Assembly (NCBI GenBank): GCA_021789995.1
Contig: JAJYIQ010000001.1
Span: forward strand, 124,001-188,000
Length of the DNA: 64,000 nucleotides
Reading direction: 5' to 3'
Origin: a bacterium
GTDB taxonomy: Bacteria > Patescibacteriota > Microgenomatia > UBA1406 > GWC2-37-13
This document shows positions 1 through 9,448 of this stretch, piece by piece. The position numbers and the translations under genes were made by a program. The notes beneath the pieces were generated by a model that saw nothing but the letters and a program-made list of their open reading frames with translations, was not told where the DNA came from and ran no database searches. Positions within the stretch are counted from its first letter, which is position 1. Each line of letters starts with the position of its first letter.

Positions 1-41
1 TCTAAAAAAAATTAAATTTTTAATTTTAAAATATTTAAAAA

Positions 42-899
42 TTACGTTTCCACTGACTCTTTCGCCGTAATCATATCCAATAATTCGTACGTAATCTTTT
101 CCTGCCGGATTTTATTTCTTAAAAGTGTCAAATTATAAATAACATCGCCGGCATTGTCGGTGGCATTTTTCATCGCAATCATCCGTGCCGAGTGCTCGGC
201 TGCTTCGCTGTCGATAACGGCACCACGGATTTTTTCTTCTATCAGGCTACGCAAAAGTGAATCGATAATTGTTTCCGGCGCCGGTTCAATTATGTATTCG
301 CTGTTTATCTCTTTTTCCTTCTTATCTTCTTCCGTCGGCTGCAGTTTGACCGGCAGCAAAACTGTTTCTGTCGGTTCATGCCTTAAGGTATTGATAAACC
401 GGTTATAAACCAATTTCACCTGCTGGTATTTACCGTCAAGAAATGCCATCAGGGCTGTCTGGAAAATGGCGGAAACGCTGTCGACGGAATTGCCCGTGGA
501 AAAATCGGCGATAATCTGGCTACCCATTTTGCCGACAAGTGACGCCCCTTTTTTTCCAACAGTGACGAAATCCGTTTTTCCGAATTCGACGTTTTTAACA
601 ACATATCGGAATAGGTTAAAATTGAACGATCCGCACAGACCTTTGTTGGATGAAACAAAAATAATCAGGTCGCGACCTTTTGCCGCCGGATTCCGGCTCA
701 AAAGCGGCGAGAACGCCGGATCCAGGTTGGCCACCACTCGCGTGATAATCCTTTCCAAATCATTGCGGTAGGGCTGGCCCTCAATCGCCAATTGCTGAGC
801 TTTTTTCATCTTGATTGCCGATACCATCTGCATTGCTTTCGTAATTTTGCGTACATTGGACACCGACCGGATTTTATTGCGTACTTGCCGAATATTCAT
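42..899 (-). CDS. atpG: ATP synthase F1 subunit gamma
   Basis: Central rotor shaft of the F1 motor, coupling c-ring rotation to catalysis in alpha3beta3. The 285 residues match the usual family length. The N-terminal helix carries the ITKAMQMVSAIKMKKAQ signature (about residues 19-35), and the C-terminal helix has RMIAMKNATDNAGD near residue 245, which forms the coiled coil inside F1. It lies 2 bp after atpA and is the last ATP synthase gene in the window. atpD and atpC are expected just beyond base 1. A charged insert near residues 190-215 (EEDKKEKE) is lineage-specific. Confidence 0.97.
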   Translation of the reverse strand: MNIRQVRNKIRSVSNVRKITKAMQMVSAIKMKKAQQLAIEGQPYRNDLERIITRVVANLDPAFSPLLSRNPAAKGRDLIIFVSSNKGLCGSFNFNLFRYVVKNVEFGKTDFVTVGKKGASLVGKMGSQIIADFSTGNSVDSVSAIFQTALMAFLDGKYQQVKLVYNRFINTLRHEPTETVLLPVKLQPTEEDKKEKEINSEYIIEPAPETIIDSLLRSLIEEKIRGAVIDSEAAEHSARMIAMKNATDNAGDVIYNLTLLRNKIRQEKITYELLDMITAKESVET

Positions 900-901
900 G
901 T

Positions 902-2404
902 TTAAGTCAACAATTCAACATTTTCCTTGATTATTTTATCAAGCGCTTTTTCGTCTTCTTCAGTCAATGTTTTATTTTTATTGATGTTTTTCACCCAATT
1001 TTTTCCTTTGTTTTCCAGGTAAGCCACGAGGCGGTTATCAAATTCGGGAATACTGGTAACCGGAATATTATCCAAATACCCTTTGGTAGCAGCATATAGT
1101 GCCGCTACTTCATAGGCTAAGGAATACGGATGATTCTTTTTTTGGATAAGAACTTGGGTAAGCCGTGCGCCACGGTTAAGAAATTTACGCGTCTCCTCGT
1201 CCAGCTCCGATTCGAATTGGGAAAATGCCGCCATCTCCCGGTATTGAGCCAGATCAAGCTTCAATTTTCCGGCCACTTTTTTCATTGCTTTCGTTTGAGC
1301 GTCGCTACCGACACGCGACACCGATAAGCCGACATTGATGGCCGGGCGAACGCCGGCATTGAACAAATCGGTTTCCAAAAATATTTGACCATCGGTAATG
1401 GAAATAACGTTGGTCGGAATATACGAAGAAAGATCACCTTCCAAAGTTTCGATTACCGGCAGGGCAGTCATCGAACCGCCGCCATATTTTTCCGCCAGGC
1501 GGCATGATCTTTCCAGTAAACGGGAGTGAAGATAAAAAATGTCGCCCGGGTATGCTTCCCGGCCAGCCGGGCGGCGCAAAATCAACGAAATTTGACGGTA
1601 AGCCCAGGCATGTTTGGTTAAATCATCATAAACAATCAAGACATCCTTTCCTTTATCCATAAAATATTCGCCGATAGCTGTCGCTGCATAAGGCGCCAAA
1701 TATTGTAAAGACGCCGGCTCCGAAGCTGAAGCATTGACGACTATAGTGTAATCAAGCGTTTTTTGTTTGCGGAATAATTCGATTAGCGCTGCCATTTTCG
1801 AGTTTTTTTGGCCAATTCCGCAATAAATACAAATCATGTTTTCCTGCGCTTGGTTAAGTATCGTATCGACAGCAATTGTTGTCTTGCCGGTACCACGATC
1901 GCCGATAATCAGCTCCCGCTGTCCGCGTCCAATAGGAATCAGGGCATCAATCGCCTTAATCCCGGTCTGGACCGGTGTATTTACCTTTCGACGGAAAACG
2001 ACTCCCGGTGCGACTTTTTCCAAAGGATAATGTTTGTCAGCTTTGATGCGGGGTGCATTGTCCTGTGGATTGCCTAACGGATCAACCACCCGGCCAAGAA
2101 TTTTTTCCGATACTGGCATGGATAGTGTTTCTCCTAAAGCTTTTGCTTGTTCACCGGCCTTGAGCTGCAGATAATCACCCAAGACGATAACGCCGACAGT
2201 GTCTTCGGTCATGTCGATAACATAACCTTGCACTCCCGATTCGAACTCAATCAGCTCACCATAGGAAACATTATCAAGACCAACTAAAACCGCCACACCG
2301 TCACGCACTTCAGCTACCGCCCCGACTTCTTCGGTTTTTATTTTTAGCCGCGATCGGGTAATGTCCTTTTCGATCTCCTTAATATATTGGTCAATCAATT
2401 TCAT
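902..2404 (-). CDS. atpA: ATP synthase F1 subunit alpha
   Basis: Non-catalytic nucleotide-binding subunit of F1. Its 500 residues are the normal length. The Walker A loop GDRGTGKTT lies near residue 170, and the VGLSVSRVGS and SYIPTNVISITDGQ segments are typical of alpha. The N-terminal helix that normally docks to the N-domain of delta is present (LIDQYIKEIEKDITRSRLK), although the delta gene beside it lacks that N-domain. The start overlaps atpH by 14 bp, which suggests translational coupling. Confidence 0.98.
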   Translation of the reverse strand: MKLIDQYIKEIEKDITRSRLKIKTEEVGAVAEVRDGVAVLVGLDNVSYGELIEFESGVQGYVIDMTEDTVGVIVLGDYLQLKAGEQAKALGETLSMPVSEKILGRVVDPLGNPQDNAPRIKADKHYPLEKVAPGVVFRRKVNTPVQTGIKAIDALIPIGRGQRELIIGDRGTGKTTIAVDTILNQAQENMICIYCGIGQKNSKMAALIELFRKQKTLDYTIVVNASASEPASLQYLAPYAATAIGEYFMDKGKDVLIVYDDLTKHAWAYRQISLILRRPAGREAYPGDIFYLHSRLLERSCRLAEKYGGGSMTALPVIETLEGDLSSYIPTNVISITDGQIFLETDLFNAGVRPAINVGLSVSRVGSDAQTKAMKKVAGKLKLDLAQYREMAAFSQFESELDEETRKFLNRGARLTQVLIQKKNHPYSLAYEVAALYAATKGYLDNIPVTSIPEFDNRLVAYLENKGKNWVKNINKNKTLTEEDEKALDKIIKENVELLT

Positions 2405-2675
2405 ACATCATTTTTTGGAAATTTTTTAACTGTCCCCGCAACGATAAATCAATAATCTTAGTGTTGAATTTTATAATGAGTCCGCCAAGAATATTTTCAT
2501 TGACAATATTGTCAATGTCGTATGTCTTTAGGACCGGTATCGCTGATTTAATTTCTTTTATTTCATCGGCGTCCAGTTTATAAGCCGACATGACAACCGC
2601 CCGGTATTCGCCCTTTCCGACGCGATTCTGCAGGTACCGCTCCAATTCTTGTTTGATTCGTTGATCAATGGCCAT
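2391..2675 (-). CDS. atpH: ATP synthase F1 subunit delta, C-terminal domain only
   Basis: Peripheral-stalk subunit joining F1 to the b subunits. The protein has only 94 residues, against about 175-180 in the family. What remains matches the C-terminal OSCP domain: VVMSAYKLDADEIKEIK, then GGLIIKFNTKIIDLSLRGQL. The six-helix N-domain that binds the alpha N-termini is absent. The ATG overlaps the atpF stop and the 3' end overlaps atpA, so the order atpF-atpH-atpA is conserved and nothing is lost to a visible frameshift. I see a truncated delta rather than a different gene. Confidence 0.88.
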   Translation of the reverse strand: MAIDQRIKQELERYLQNRVGKGEYRAVVMSAYKLDADEIKEIKSAIPVLKTYDIDNIVNENILGGLIIKFNTKIIDLSLRGQLKNFQKMMYEID

Positions 2676-3153
2676 AATTCTTAAGAATTGTCTTGGTAAT
2701 TTTCTTCTGCATATCCTTAGTCAGGGATTCGTCAAGGGCTTTGGTAACAATCGCAACGCTTAAGTCGGCAATTTGCTCCTTCATCGCTTTTTCCATCAAT
2801 TCCTTTTCTTCGGCCACTTGACGCCGACCACGGATAACGACCTCCTCTGCTTCTTTTTTGGCGTCGGTAATTAACGATTCCCGGACTTTGGCCGCTTCTT
2901 CCTTGCCCGATTTCATCGCCGCATCAAATTCCTTTCTTGTTTTTTCCTTAGCTTTTTTCTCTTCGGCCATCATCGCTTCTTCCTTTTTTTTCAGATCCTG
3001 CAGAATTTTCTCCTTTTCCTCTTCCTTTTTAACTTCGATATTAAGAAAGTTGGAAAACGGTTTGGCGATGAATTTCTTGAATATTAGGAAAAACAGGGCA
3101 AAGTTGATTATCTGCGCTACCAATTGTTTGACATCAATTCCAAGACTTCCCAT
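2665..3153 (-). CDS. atpF: ATP synthase F0 subunit b
   Basis: Peripheral stalk subunit. A single N-terminal membrane segment (about residues 8-28, LVAQIINFALFFLIFKKFI) is followed by a long charged coiled coil rich in Glu, Lys and Ala, the standard b architecture at 162 residues. There is one b gene, so a homodimeric stalk is expected. A TATAAT box lies 8 bases before the ATG and overlaps the atpE stop codon, so this distal part of the operon could also be started by its own leaderless transcript. Confidence 0.94.
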   Translation of the reverse strand: MGSLGIDVKQLVAQIINFALFFLIFKKFIAKPFSNFLNIEVKKEEEKEKILQDLKKKEEAMMAEEKKAKEKTRKEFDAAMKSGKEEAAKVRESLITDAKKEAEEVVIRGRRQVAEEKELMEKAMKEQIADLSVAIVTKALDESLTKDMQKKITKTILKNYGH

Positions 3154-3161
3154 AAAGATTA

Positions 3162-3414
<253 letters not shown>

Positions 3415-3447
3415 TTATACGGGTGATTATAAAAATCACTCGTATAA
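3415..3447. promoter_or_regulatory. intercistronic hairpin between the two atpE genes
   Basis: A 14-bp stem (3415-3428 with 3434-3447, one G:T mismatch position) closes a 5-base loop. It begins one base after the stop of the first atpE. No U-tract follows on the transcribed strand, so an mRNA-processing or stability element fits better than a terminator. Confidence 0.6.
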
Positions 3448-3448
3448 G

Positions 3449-3709
<261 letters not shown>

Positions 3710-3723
3710 TTAGCGCCGGCGGA

Positions 3724-4437
3724 TTAATTATGTTTGGTAATTGCCATATTAACAAATACTGCTGTCAGCATCGCAAATACCAGCGCCTGAATAAATCCGA
3801 CAAAAACTTCCAGTAATAAGAACGGAAACGAGGCCAATACCGGTACCAGAAAAGCCATAATTGTTAAAAGGACCTCGCCGGCGAAAATATTGCCGAAAAG
3901 ACGAAACGCAAAAGAAATAATTTTGGAAAATTCGGAAATTATTTCCAAAATACCGGTAAAAAAAGAGATCGGGTCCCGGAAATTAATAAACTTACTGATA
4001 TATCCGCGGAAACCTAAGAACTTTATTCCAAAAACCTGGATTAAAACCACCGATATAAGCGCCAGGGAAATAGTGGAATTCAAATCGGCTTCATTTCCTC
4101 TTAGCAACGGAATGCCATGATACAATATACTGCCAACGCCGGGAATCAATTCAAACCAATTCTGCAAGATTATAAATAGGAAAAATGAGGCCATTATTGG
4201 GAAAAAATAATCCGTTTTTTCCTTCAATACCGACTCAAACAACTGATAAATACCTTTGAGTAAAAAATTTATGAAATAAAAAAAAACGCTTTTTTTCGGT
4301 GCGCCGGCCGCCCGATTGTACATTATTGCAATAACAGTAAAAAAAATAAGAACGATGATCGATAGAAGGAGAGTGTTGTTTAAACTAAACCCAAAAACCC
4401 GCAAAACCGTTTCTGGCTTAATACTTATTACCGGCAT
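3724..4437 (-). CDS. atpB: ATP synthase F0 subunit a
   Basis: Membrane stator subunit forming the proton half-channels against the c ring. The 237-residue protein has several membrane helices. The essential Arg is in FAFRLFGNIFAGE (near residue 178), followed by the long horizontal-helix region and VGFIQALVFAMLTAVFV near the C-terminus. It starts 6 bp after the atpI-like gene. No good Shine-Dalgarno is visible before the ATG. Confidence 0.96.
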   Translation of the reverse strand: MPVISIKPETVLRVFGFSLNNTLLLSIIVLIFFTVIAIMYNRAAGAPKKSVFFYFINFLLKGIYQLFESVLKEKTDYFFPIMASFFLFIILQNWFELIPGVGSILYHGIPLLRGNEADLNSTISLALISVVLIQVFGIKFLGFRGYISKFINFRDPISFFTGILEIISEFSKIISFAFRLFGNIFAGEVLLTIMAFLVPVLASFPFLLLEVFVGFIQALVFAMLTAVFVNMAITKHN

Positions 4438-4443
4438 ATGTTA

Positions 4444-4830
4444 CTATTTATTGTCCTGGACCGTCTTCCAAAGATTATAAAATGCACCCACGATTCCCAA
4501 CCCAAAAAATAACAGCAAAAACACTGGCTTCGTCCCGAGTATCTTATCTATCCAATAACCCAAAAAAACTCCAACTAACAAAGGAGTAATTAAATAATAA
4601 CCGATATTCAGGGATTTTGCAAGTTCTATTTTATCGTCTTCCGCCTGTTTTTTTTGCGGCATTGCTTCAGTTTTTTTTATCTTCATATCATGGCCGACTT
4701 TATAGAACCGGTTCTTTGATTGCGATGAGCCACCGGAAAAAATGGTCGGATATTCGTCGTATTCGTGGTGTACCGACGTCGGTAACCGATGACGCTTCTT
4801 GGAAAAGGCAATCAATAAATCGTTATTCAT
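4444..4830 (-). CDS. AtpI/AtpZ-like small membrane protein at the head of the ATP synthase operon
   Basis: The C-terminal half has two hydrophobic helices (YYLITPLLVGVFLGYWIDKIL, then PVFLLLFFGLGIVGAFYNLW) with the Gly-rich pattern of the AtpI/AtpZ family, thought to help c-ring assembly or ion supply. The first ~48 residues are polar, rich in His, Arg and Ser, and match nothing I know. An alternative start is the ATG at 4686 (MKIKKTEAMPQ), leaving a family-sized 80-residue protein. Neither start has a clear Shine-Dalgarno. The gene begins 19 bp after the dnaE stop. Confidence 0.8.
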   Translation of the reverse strand: MNNDLLIAFSKKRHRLPTSVHHEYDEYPTIFSGGSSQSKNRFYKVGHDMKIKKTEAMPQKKQAEDDKIELAKSLNIGYYLITPLLVGVFLGYWIDKILGTKPVFLLLFFGLGIVGAFYNLWKTVQDNK

Positions 4831-4849
4831 ATTACAATTCTATTGTAAT

Positions 4850-7800
4850 CTATATTCTTACTGTTTCCAAATCCACCGCATTGTCCAAAATCACTCCGAT
4901 TCGTCCTTCACGGTTATTCAGTCTGCCTTTGAGCATAATAATTTTATTGATCAACAGAATATTTTTAAGTTTATTATAAATTTTGGGGAAAGCGACCACT
5001 TCGATATTGCCGGTTTCGTCGAACAAGTTGACAATCGCCATTTCCTTATTGTCTTTTTTTGTTTTAAGGACTTTTTTACCGCTAATTATTCCTGCCAGAA
5101 TAAGTGAGTCGGAAGTATCCTGATCGGTAATATCGCCGATTTTTTTTGCTTTCTTTTTTTCGATCAGGGCGCTATATTTAAGCAGAGGATTTTTTCCCAT
5201 GATGAAGCCGATTACTTCCCGTTCCATGTTATATAGTTCATCTTCACTGAATTCATCAACCGGTTTATACTTATCCGGTAGGACGCCAGCGGAATCTTCT
5301 TGCTGGAAAAGGTCAAACTGGCCTTTTTCGGTTTTTTCTTTCATATCGCCGATTTCCTTGACCGCCAGCGGATAATAGGTCAGTAAAGTCGCCCGGTTGC
5401 CAAATTGCGACATGGCACCGGCCTTAATCAGGCTTTCTACCGTTTTTTTATTGACCTTGCGTAAATCAATGCGGTAAAGAAAATCCCGGAAACTTTTGAA
5501 TGGACCGTTTTTTCGGCCATCGATGATCGATTCGATCGCTGCTGCGCCCACATTTTTTATTGCGGACAGGCCAAAACGGATGGAATTGCCTTCAATGGAG
5601 AAGCTGTGATGCGAACGATTAATGTCCGGCGGCAGGACAGTGATATCCATCCGGCGACACTCTTCGATCGCCTGTGACATTTTAATTTCCCGCATCGGAC
5701 CGGCCACTCCCTGTAGTTCGGCCGACAAGAGAGCCGTCATGAATTCGACCGGATAATTAGCTTTGACATAGGCAGTCCAGTAGGCGATAATGGCATAAGA
5801 TGCGGCATGGGATTTGTTGAAACCGTAGGCGGCGAACCGTTCAACGAAATCAAAAATGCTTTCTGCCAATTTTTTGGAATAACCTTTTTGGATGGCGCCG
5901 TCGATGAACTTTTTCCGTTCCTTTGTCATGATTTCTTTTTTCTTTTTTCCCATGGCCCGGCGCAAAATATCGGCTTCACCCAAACTATATCCGGCCATTT
6001 TGTGGGCGATTTCCAATACTTGCTCCTGGTACACGAGGACGCCGTAAGTTTCCTCGAAGATCGGTTTCAGGTCGGGGTGAAGATATTTGACCGAACGCGA
6101 ATTTTTTTTGCCTTCGACAAATGCCGGAATCAGATCCATTGGCCCGGGACGGTATAGGGCGACGACCGCCGTAATATCGGATATTTTTGATACCTGCAGG
6201 TCTTTGGCGAGACGCCGCATGCCGCCCGATTCGAGCTGAAAGACGCCGACGGTTTCGCCGTTTGATATCAAATCAAAGGTTTTTTTGTCGTCTTTGGGAA
6301 TATGATCGATGTCGATTTTGACACCCTTATTTTCCTCGATATATTTTAACGCTTCCTCAAGAATGGTTAAATTGCGTAGTCCGAGAATGTCCATTTTCAT
6401 CAGGCCGACCGCTTCCGGAGAGACGTTTAGGTCAAGGGAGTACATATCATATTGCGTAATTATTTTCCCTTCCTTGGATTCTTTTTGAAGCGGCACATAT
6501 TCCGTCAGTGGTTTATCGGCAATGACGACAGCCGCCGCGTGGACCGAGGCGTGACGGGGCAATCCCTCCACCCGCCTGGCGATATCAAGCACTTTTTTAA
6601 TGTCGCTTTCCGTGTTATAAGCCATTTTTAAAACCGGCGTCGTGTCGATTGCTTCCACCAGTTTCATGTGAAAACCCTGCTTTGGCGGCGGGATCATTTT
6701 GGCGATCCGGTCGCCCTGGGAATAAGACATGCCGAGGGCCCGGGCGACGTCGCGAACCGCCATCCGCGCCTCCATTGTTCCGAAGGTAATGACCTGGGCG
6801 ACTTTCTCTTCGCCGTATTGTTTTCTCATATAATCAATGACTTCATCGCGGCGGGTATCGGCAAAATCCATATCGATATCGGGAGGCGACGGTCGCTCCG
6901 GATTAAGAAACCGTTCAAACGGCAGATTGTATTCGAGCGGGTTGATACCGGTAATATTTAGCAAATAAGAAACCAGGGAGCCGGCGGCCGATCCGCGGCC
7001 GGGACCAACGGCAATTTCATGGTTTTTGGCCCAGTTGACGAAATCATAAACGAAAAGAAAATAATTGTTGTAGTCTTTGTTCGAGATGATATCCAGCTCG
7101 TATTCCAATCGTTTTTTGACATCCGCTTTGGGATATTCCTTGACTTTATCAAGGTGAGAATAAGCCAGTTTCCGCAGATACTCTTTCGCCGTTAATTTAT
7201 CCGGCACGTCATATTGCGGCAGAATCAGTTTACCGTGAGGGATTTCCAAATTGCATTGTTCGGCAATTTTTAGGGTATTGTCAATTGCTTCCGGCAAATC
7301 AAGAAATTGTGATTCCATCTCCTCCGCCGTTTTGAAATAAAAATCGGGAATATCGATCATCGACAGCGGCCGGTTCTTTTCGAGAATGGTTCTTTGAGTC
7401 TGGATACACAGCAATATTTCCTGGGCATAAGCATCATCCTTGTTCAGATAGTGGACGTCGTTGGTGGCAACAAGAGGAACGCCGAATTTTCGCGATAATT
7501 TGATTAGTTGGTTGTTGACGCGGTCAAGATCGGGGGTATCCGGATGGCGTTGTATTTCCAGGTAAAAACTATCCTTAAATACCACCATATATTTTTGGAG
7601 CACTTTTTCCGCCTCGTTAATTTGATTGTCGAGAATTAGCGACGGTATTTCTCCGGCCAGGCAGGCCGACAGACCGATCAGCCCATCGGAATATTTTTCC
7701 AGCAGTTCAAAATCAATCCGCGGCTTATAATAAAAACCTTCCAGATGGGCTATGGTAACTATTTTTAGAAGATTTTTATACCCGGTGAGGTTTTTAGCCA

Positions 7801-8071
7801 ATAAAACAAGATGATATTGGTCCCGCTCGACACCCGGCTGTTTGTCAAAACGCGATTTTTTTGCTTTATATGCCTCGACTCCAATAATCGGTTTAATGCC
7901 AATTTCACGGGCCTTGATAAAAAACTTGAAGGCGCCATAGAGCGCTCCGTGATCAGTGATCGTCACCGCCGGCATGCCCAGATCCTTGGCTTTTTGCAAC
8001 ACATCACCGATCCGGCACATGCCATCCAGCAGGGAATATTCCGAATGTAAGTGAAGATGGACGAAAGACAT
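4850..8071 (-). CDS. dnaE: DNA polymerase III subunit alpha
   Basis: Replicative polymerase, 1073 residues. The N-terminal PHP domain looks intact (HLHSEYSLLDG, TITDHGALYG, GVEAY, ATNDVHY). Catalytic aspartates of the C-family palm are in PDIDMDFAD and in KMDILGL. The HhH region and a C-terminal OB fold (about residues 980-1070, LILAGIISGKKVLKTKKDNK onward) complete the usual DnaE1 layout. It follows gatB by 8 bp and precedes the ATP synthase operon. The upstream AAAAAGG may act as a weak ribosome site. Confidence 0.97.
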   Translation of the reverse strand: MSFVHLHLHSEYSLLDGMCRIGDVLQKAKDLGMPAVTITDHGALYGAFKFFIKAREIGIKPIIGVEAYKAKKSRFDKQPGVERDQYHLVLLAKNLTGYKNLLKIVTIAHLEGFYYKPRIDFELLEKYSDGLIGLSACLAGEIPSLILDNQINEAEKVLQKYMVVFKDSFYLEIQRHPDTPDLDRVNNQLIKLSRKFGVPLVATNDVHYLNKDDAYAQEILLCIQTQRTILEKNRPLSMIDIPDFYFKTAEEMESQFLDLPEAIDNTLKIAEQCNLEIPHGKLILPQYDVPDKLTAKEYLRKLAYSHLDKVKEYPKADVKKRLEYELDIISNKDYNNYFLFVYDFVNWAKNHEIAVGPGRGSAAGSLVSYLLNITGINPLEYNLPFERFLNPERPSPPDIDMDFADTRRDEVIDYMRKQYGEEKVAQVITFGTMEARMAVRDVARALGMSYSQGDRIAKMIPPPKQGFHMKLVEAIDTTPVLKMAYNTESDIKKVLDIARRVEGLPRHASVHAAAVVIADKPLTEYVPLQKESKEGKIITQYDMYSLDLNVSPEAVGLMKMDILGLRNLTILEEALKYIEENKGVKIDIDHIPKDDKKTFDLISNGETVGVFQLESGGMRRLAKDLQVSKISDITAVVALYRPGPMDLIPAFVEGKKNSRSVKYLHPDLKPIFEETYGVLVYQEQVLEIAHKMAGYSLGEADILRRAMGKKKKEIMTKERKKFIDGAIQKGYSKKLAESIFDFVERFAAYGFNKSHAASYAIIAYWTAYVKANYPVEFMTALLSAELQGVAGPMREIKMSQAIEECRRMDITVLPPDINRSHHSFSIEGNSIRFGLSAIKNVGAAAIESIIDGRKNGPFKSFRDFLYRIDLRKVNKKTVESLIKAGAMSQFGNRATLLTYYPLAVKEIGDMKEKTEKGQFDLFQQEDSAGVLPDKYKPVDEFSEDELYNMEREVIGFIMGKNPLLKYSALIEKKKAKKIGDITDQDTSDSLILAGIISGKKVLKTKKDNKEMAIVNLFDETGNIEVVAFPKIYNKLKNILLINKIIMLKGRLNNREGRIGVILDNAVDLETVRI

Positions 8072-8079
8072 ATTATATT

Positions 8080-9414
8080 TTACCTTTTTTTGAGCTCATT
8101 TTCCAATTGTTCACGCACGATTTTGGCATCCGCCTGTCCTTTCATTTCGCGCATTACCTGTCCGACGAGAAACATAACAGCGTTGGTTTTGCCCTTCTTG
8201 TAATCTTCTGCCACTTTTGGGTTTGTTTTAATTAATTGATTAATTAAAATATAAAGCGCTTTTTCATCCGTTTTCTTCGGTTGCAATAATTCCATCGCTT
8301 TGGCCGCGAATTCTTCAACCGGCATAGTCGTGGCAATTTTCTTATTAATTATTAAATTGGCAATCGATTGGTTTGGATTTGGGATTTGTTTTGAACTTGG
8401 AACTTTGCACTTAGATATCACCATCTCAAAGAAATCGGCAGTATTTATATCTCTTGTTAAAACGAGCGCATCCTGTTCTTTAATTTTCCACTCAGCCATA
8501 TAGCGTTTCATTTTCTGCGCCGGTAATTCCGGTACTTTGATTGAATCAGGATATTCCCGGGAAAATGTCATCGGCGGAATATCGGGCTCGGGGAAGTAAC
8601 GATAATCATGCGCTTCTTCTTTACTGCGCTGCGAATAGGTGATTTGCTTTTTTTCATCAAAACCCCGCGTTTCCTGTGCCGGAGTTTCTTTGCGCTCGAG
8701 TATTTCTTTTTGCCTTTCTATTTCATACTCAATCGCTTGTTTCACAAACCGGAACGAGTTAATGTTTTTCACTTCAACCTTATAAGCAGGCAATTCAAAT
8801 TGCTGCCTTTTCTCTTCTCCATTCTCAATTGCGCGAAGGGATATATTCGGCTCCATCCTCATTGACCCTTTTTCCATATCGGCGTCGGATACGCCAAGAT
8901 AGCGGATGATCGTATGCAATTCTTCCAAGAAACGCTTGACATCTTCGGCATTGTCGAAATCCGGTTCGGTGACGATTTCGACAAGAGGCACGCCGGAACG
9001 GTTAAAATCGACGAGCGTATCCACGCCCGAATGAATCAGTTTACCGGTATCCTCTTCAAGATGGACGCGGTGAATGCGGAATTTTTTTTGGTTGATTTCC
9101 ACGTATCCTTGTGAACATAAAGGCTCGTCATACTGCGATATTTGGTAACCCTTCGGCAGATCAGGATAAAAATAATGCTTCCGGTCGAATTTGGAATTGC
9201 GGTTTAACCGGCAATTCAATGCTTTACCGATCAGCTGAGCCCATTCAACCGCCTTTTTATTGGGGACCGGCAAAGCGCCCGGCAGTCCAAGACAAACAGG
9301 ACAGGTATTGCTGTTTTGCTTTTTGCCGAAATAATCGGCCGAACACTGGCAAAACATTTTTGACTTCGACTTTAGTTCCGCATGAATTTCGAGTCCGATA
9401 ACCGGTTTAAACAT
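8080..9414 (-). CDS. gatB: Asp/Glu-tRNA amidotransferase subunit B
   Basis: Binds mischarged Asp-tRNA(Asn) or Glu-tRNA(Gln) and activates the side chain for amidation with GatA and GatC. The opening PVIGLEIHAELKSKSKMFC, zinc cysteines (CQC and CPVC), GSMRMEPNIS and the C-terminal YqeY-like helical domain identify it. The 444 residues are slightly short. Residues about 334-348 hold an odd low-complexity insert (SKCKVPSSKQIPNPNQ) coded by a short-period DNA repeat like those in other genes here. The subunits appear in the order gatC-gatA-gatB. Confidence 0.97.
   Translation of the reverse strand: MFKPVIGLEIHAELKSKSKMFCQCSADYFGKKQNSNTCPVCLGLPGALPVPNKKAVEWAQLIGKALNCRLNRNSKFDRKHYFYPDLPKGYQISQYDEPLCSQGYVEINQKKFRIHRVHLEEDTGKLIHSGVDTLVDFNRSGVPLVEIVTEPDFDNAEDVKRFLEELHTIIRYLGVSDADMEKGSMRMEPNISLRAIENGEEKRQQFELPAYKVEVKNINSFRFVKQAIEYEIERQKEILERKETPAQETRGFDEKKQITYSQRSKEEAHDYRYFPEPDIPPMTFSREYPDSIKVPELPAQKMKRYMAEWKIKEQDALVLTRDINTADFFEMVISKCKVPSSKQIPNPNQSIANLIINKKIATTMPVEEFAAKAMELLQPKKTDEKALYILINQLIKTNPKVAEDYKKGKTNAVMFLVGQVMREMKGQADAKIVREQLENELKKR
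8373..8414. repeat. short-period repeat inside gatB
   Basis: Tandem 7-base units of the GGATTTG and GAACTTG type, coding KCKVPSSKQIPNPNQ in frame in the GatB tail region. It belongs to the same class as the repeats in asnB, polX, ileS and two GT2 genes. Confidence 0.7.
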
Positions 9415-9448
9415 ATTTCAATGCATTAAAACATTAAAATGACGTCGT

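Noticed and set aside
4617-5107. Plus-strand frames opposite atpI and the dnaE end
   Set aside because: They lie antisense to well-supported genes, with no ribosome site or recognisable domain.
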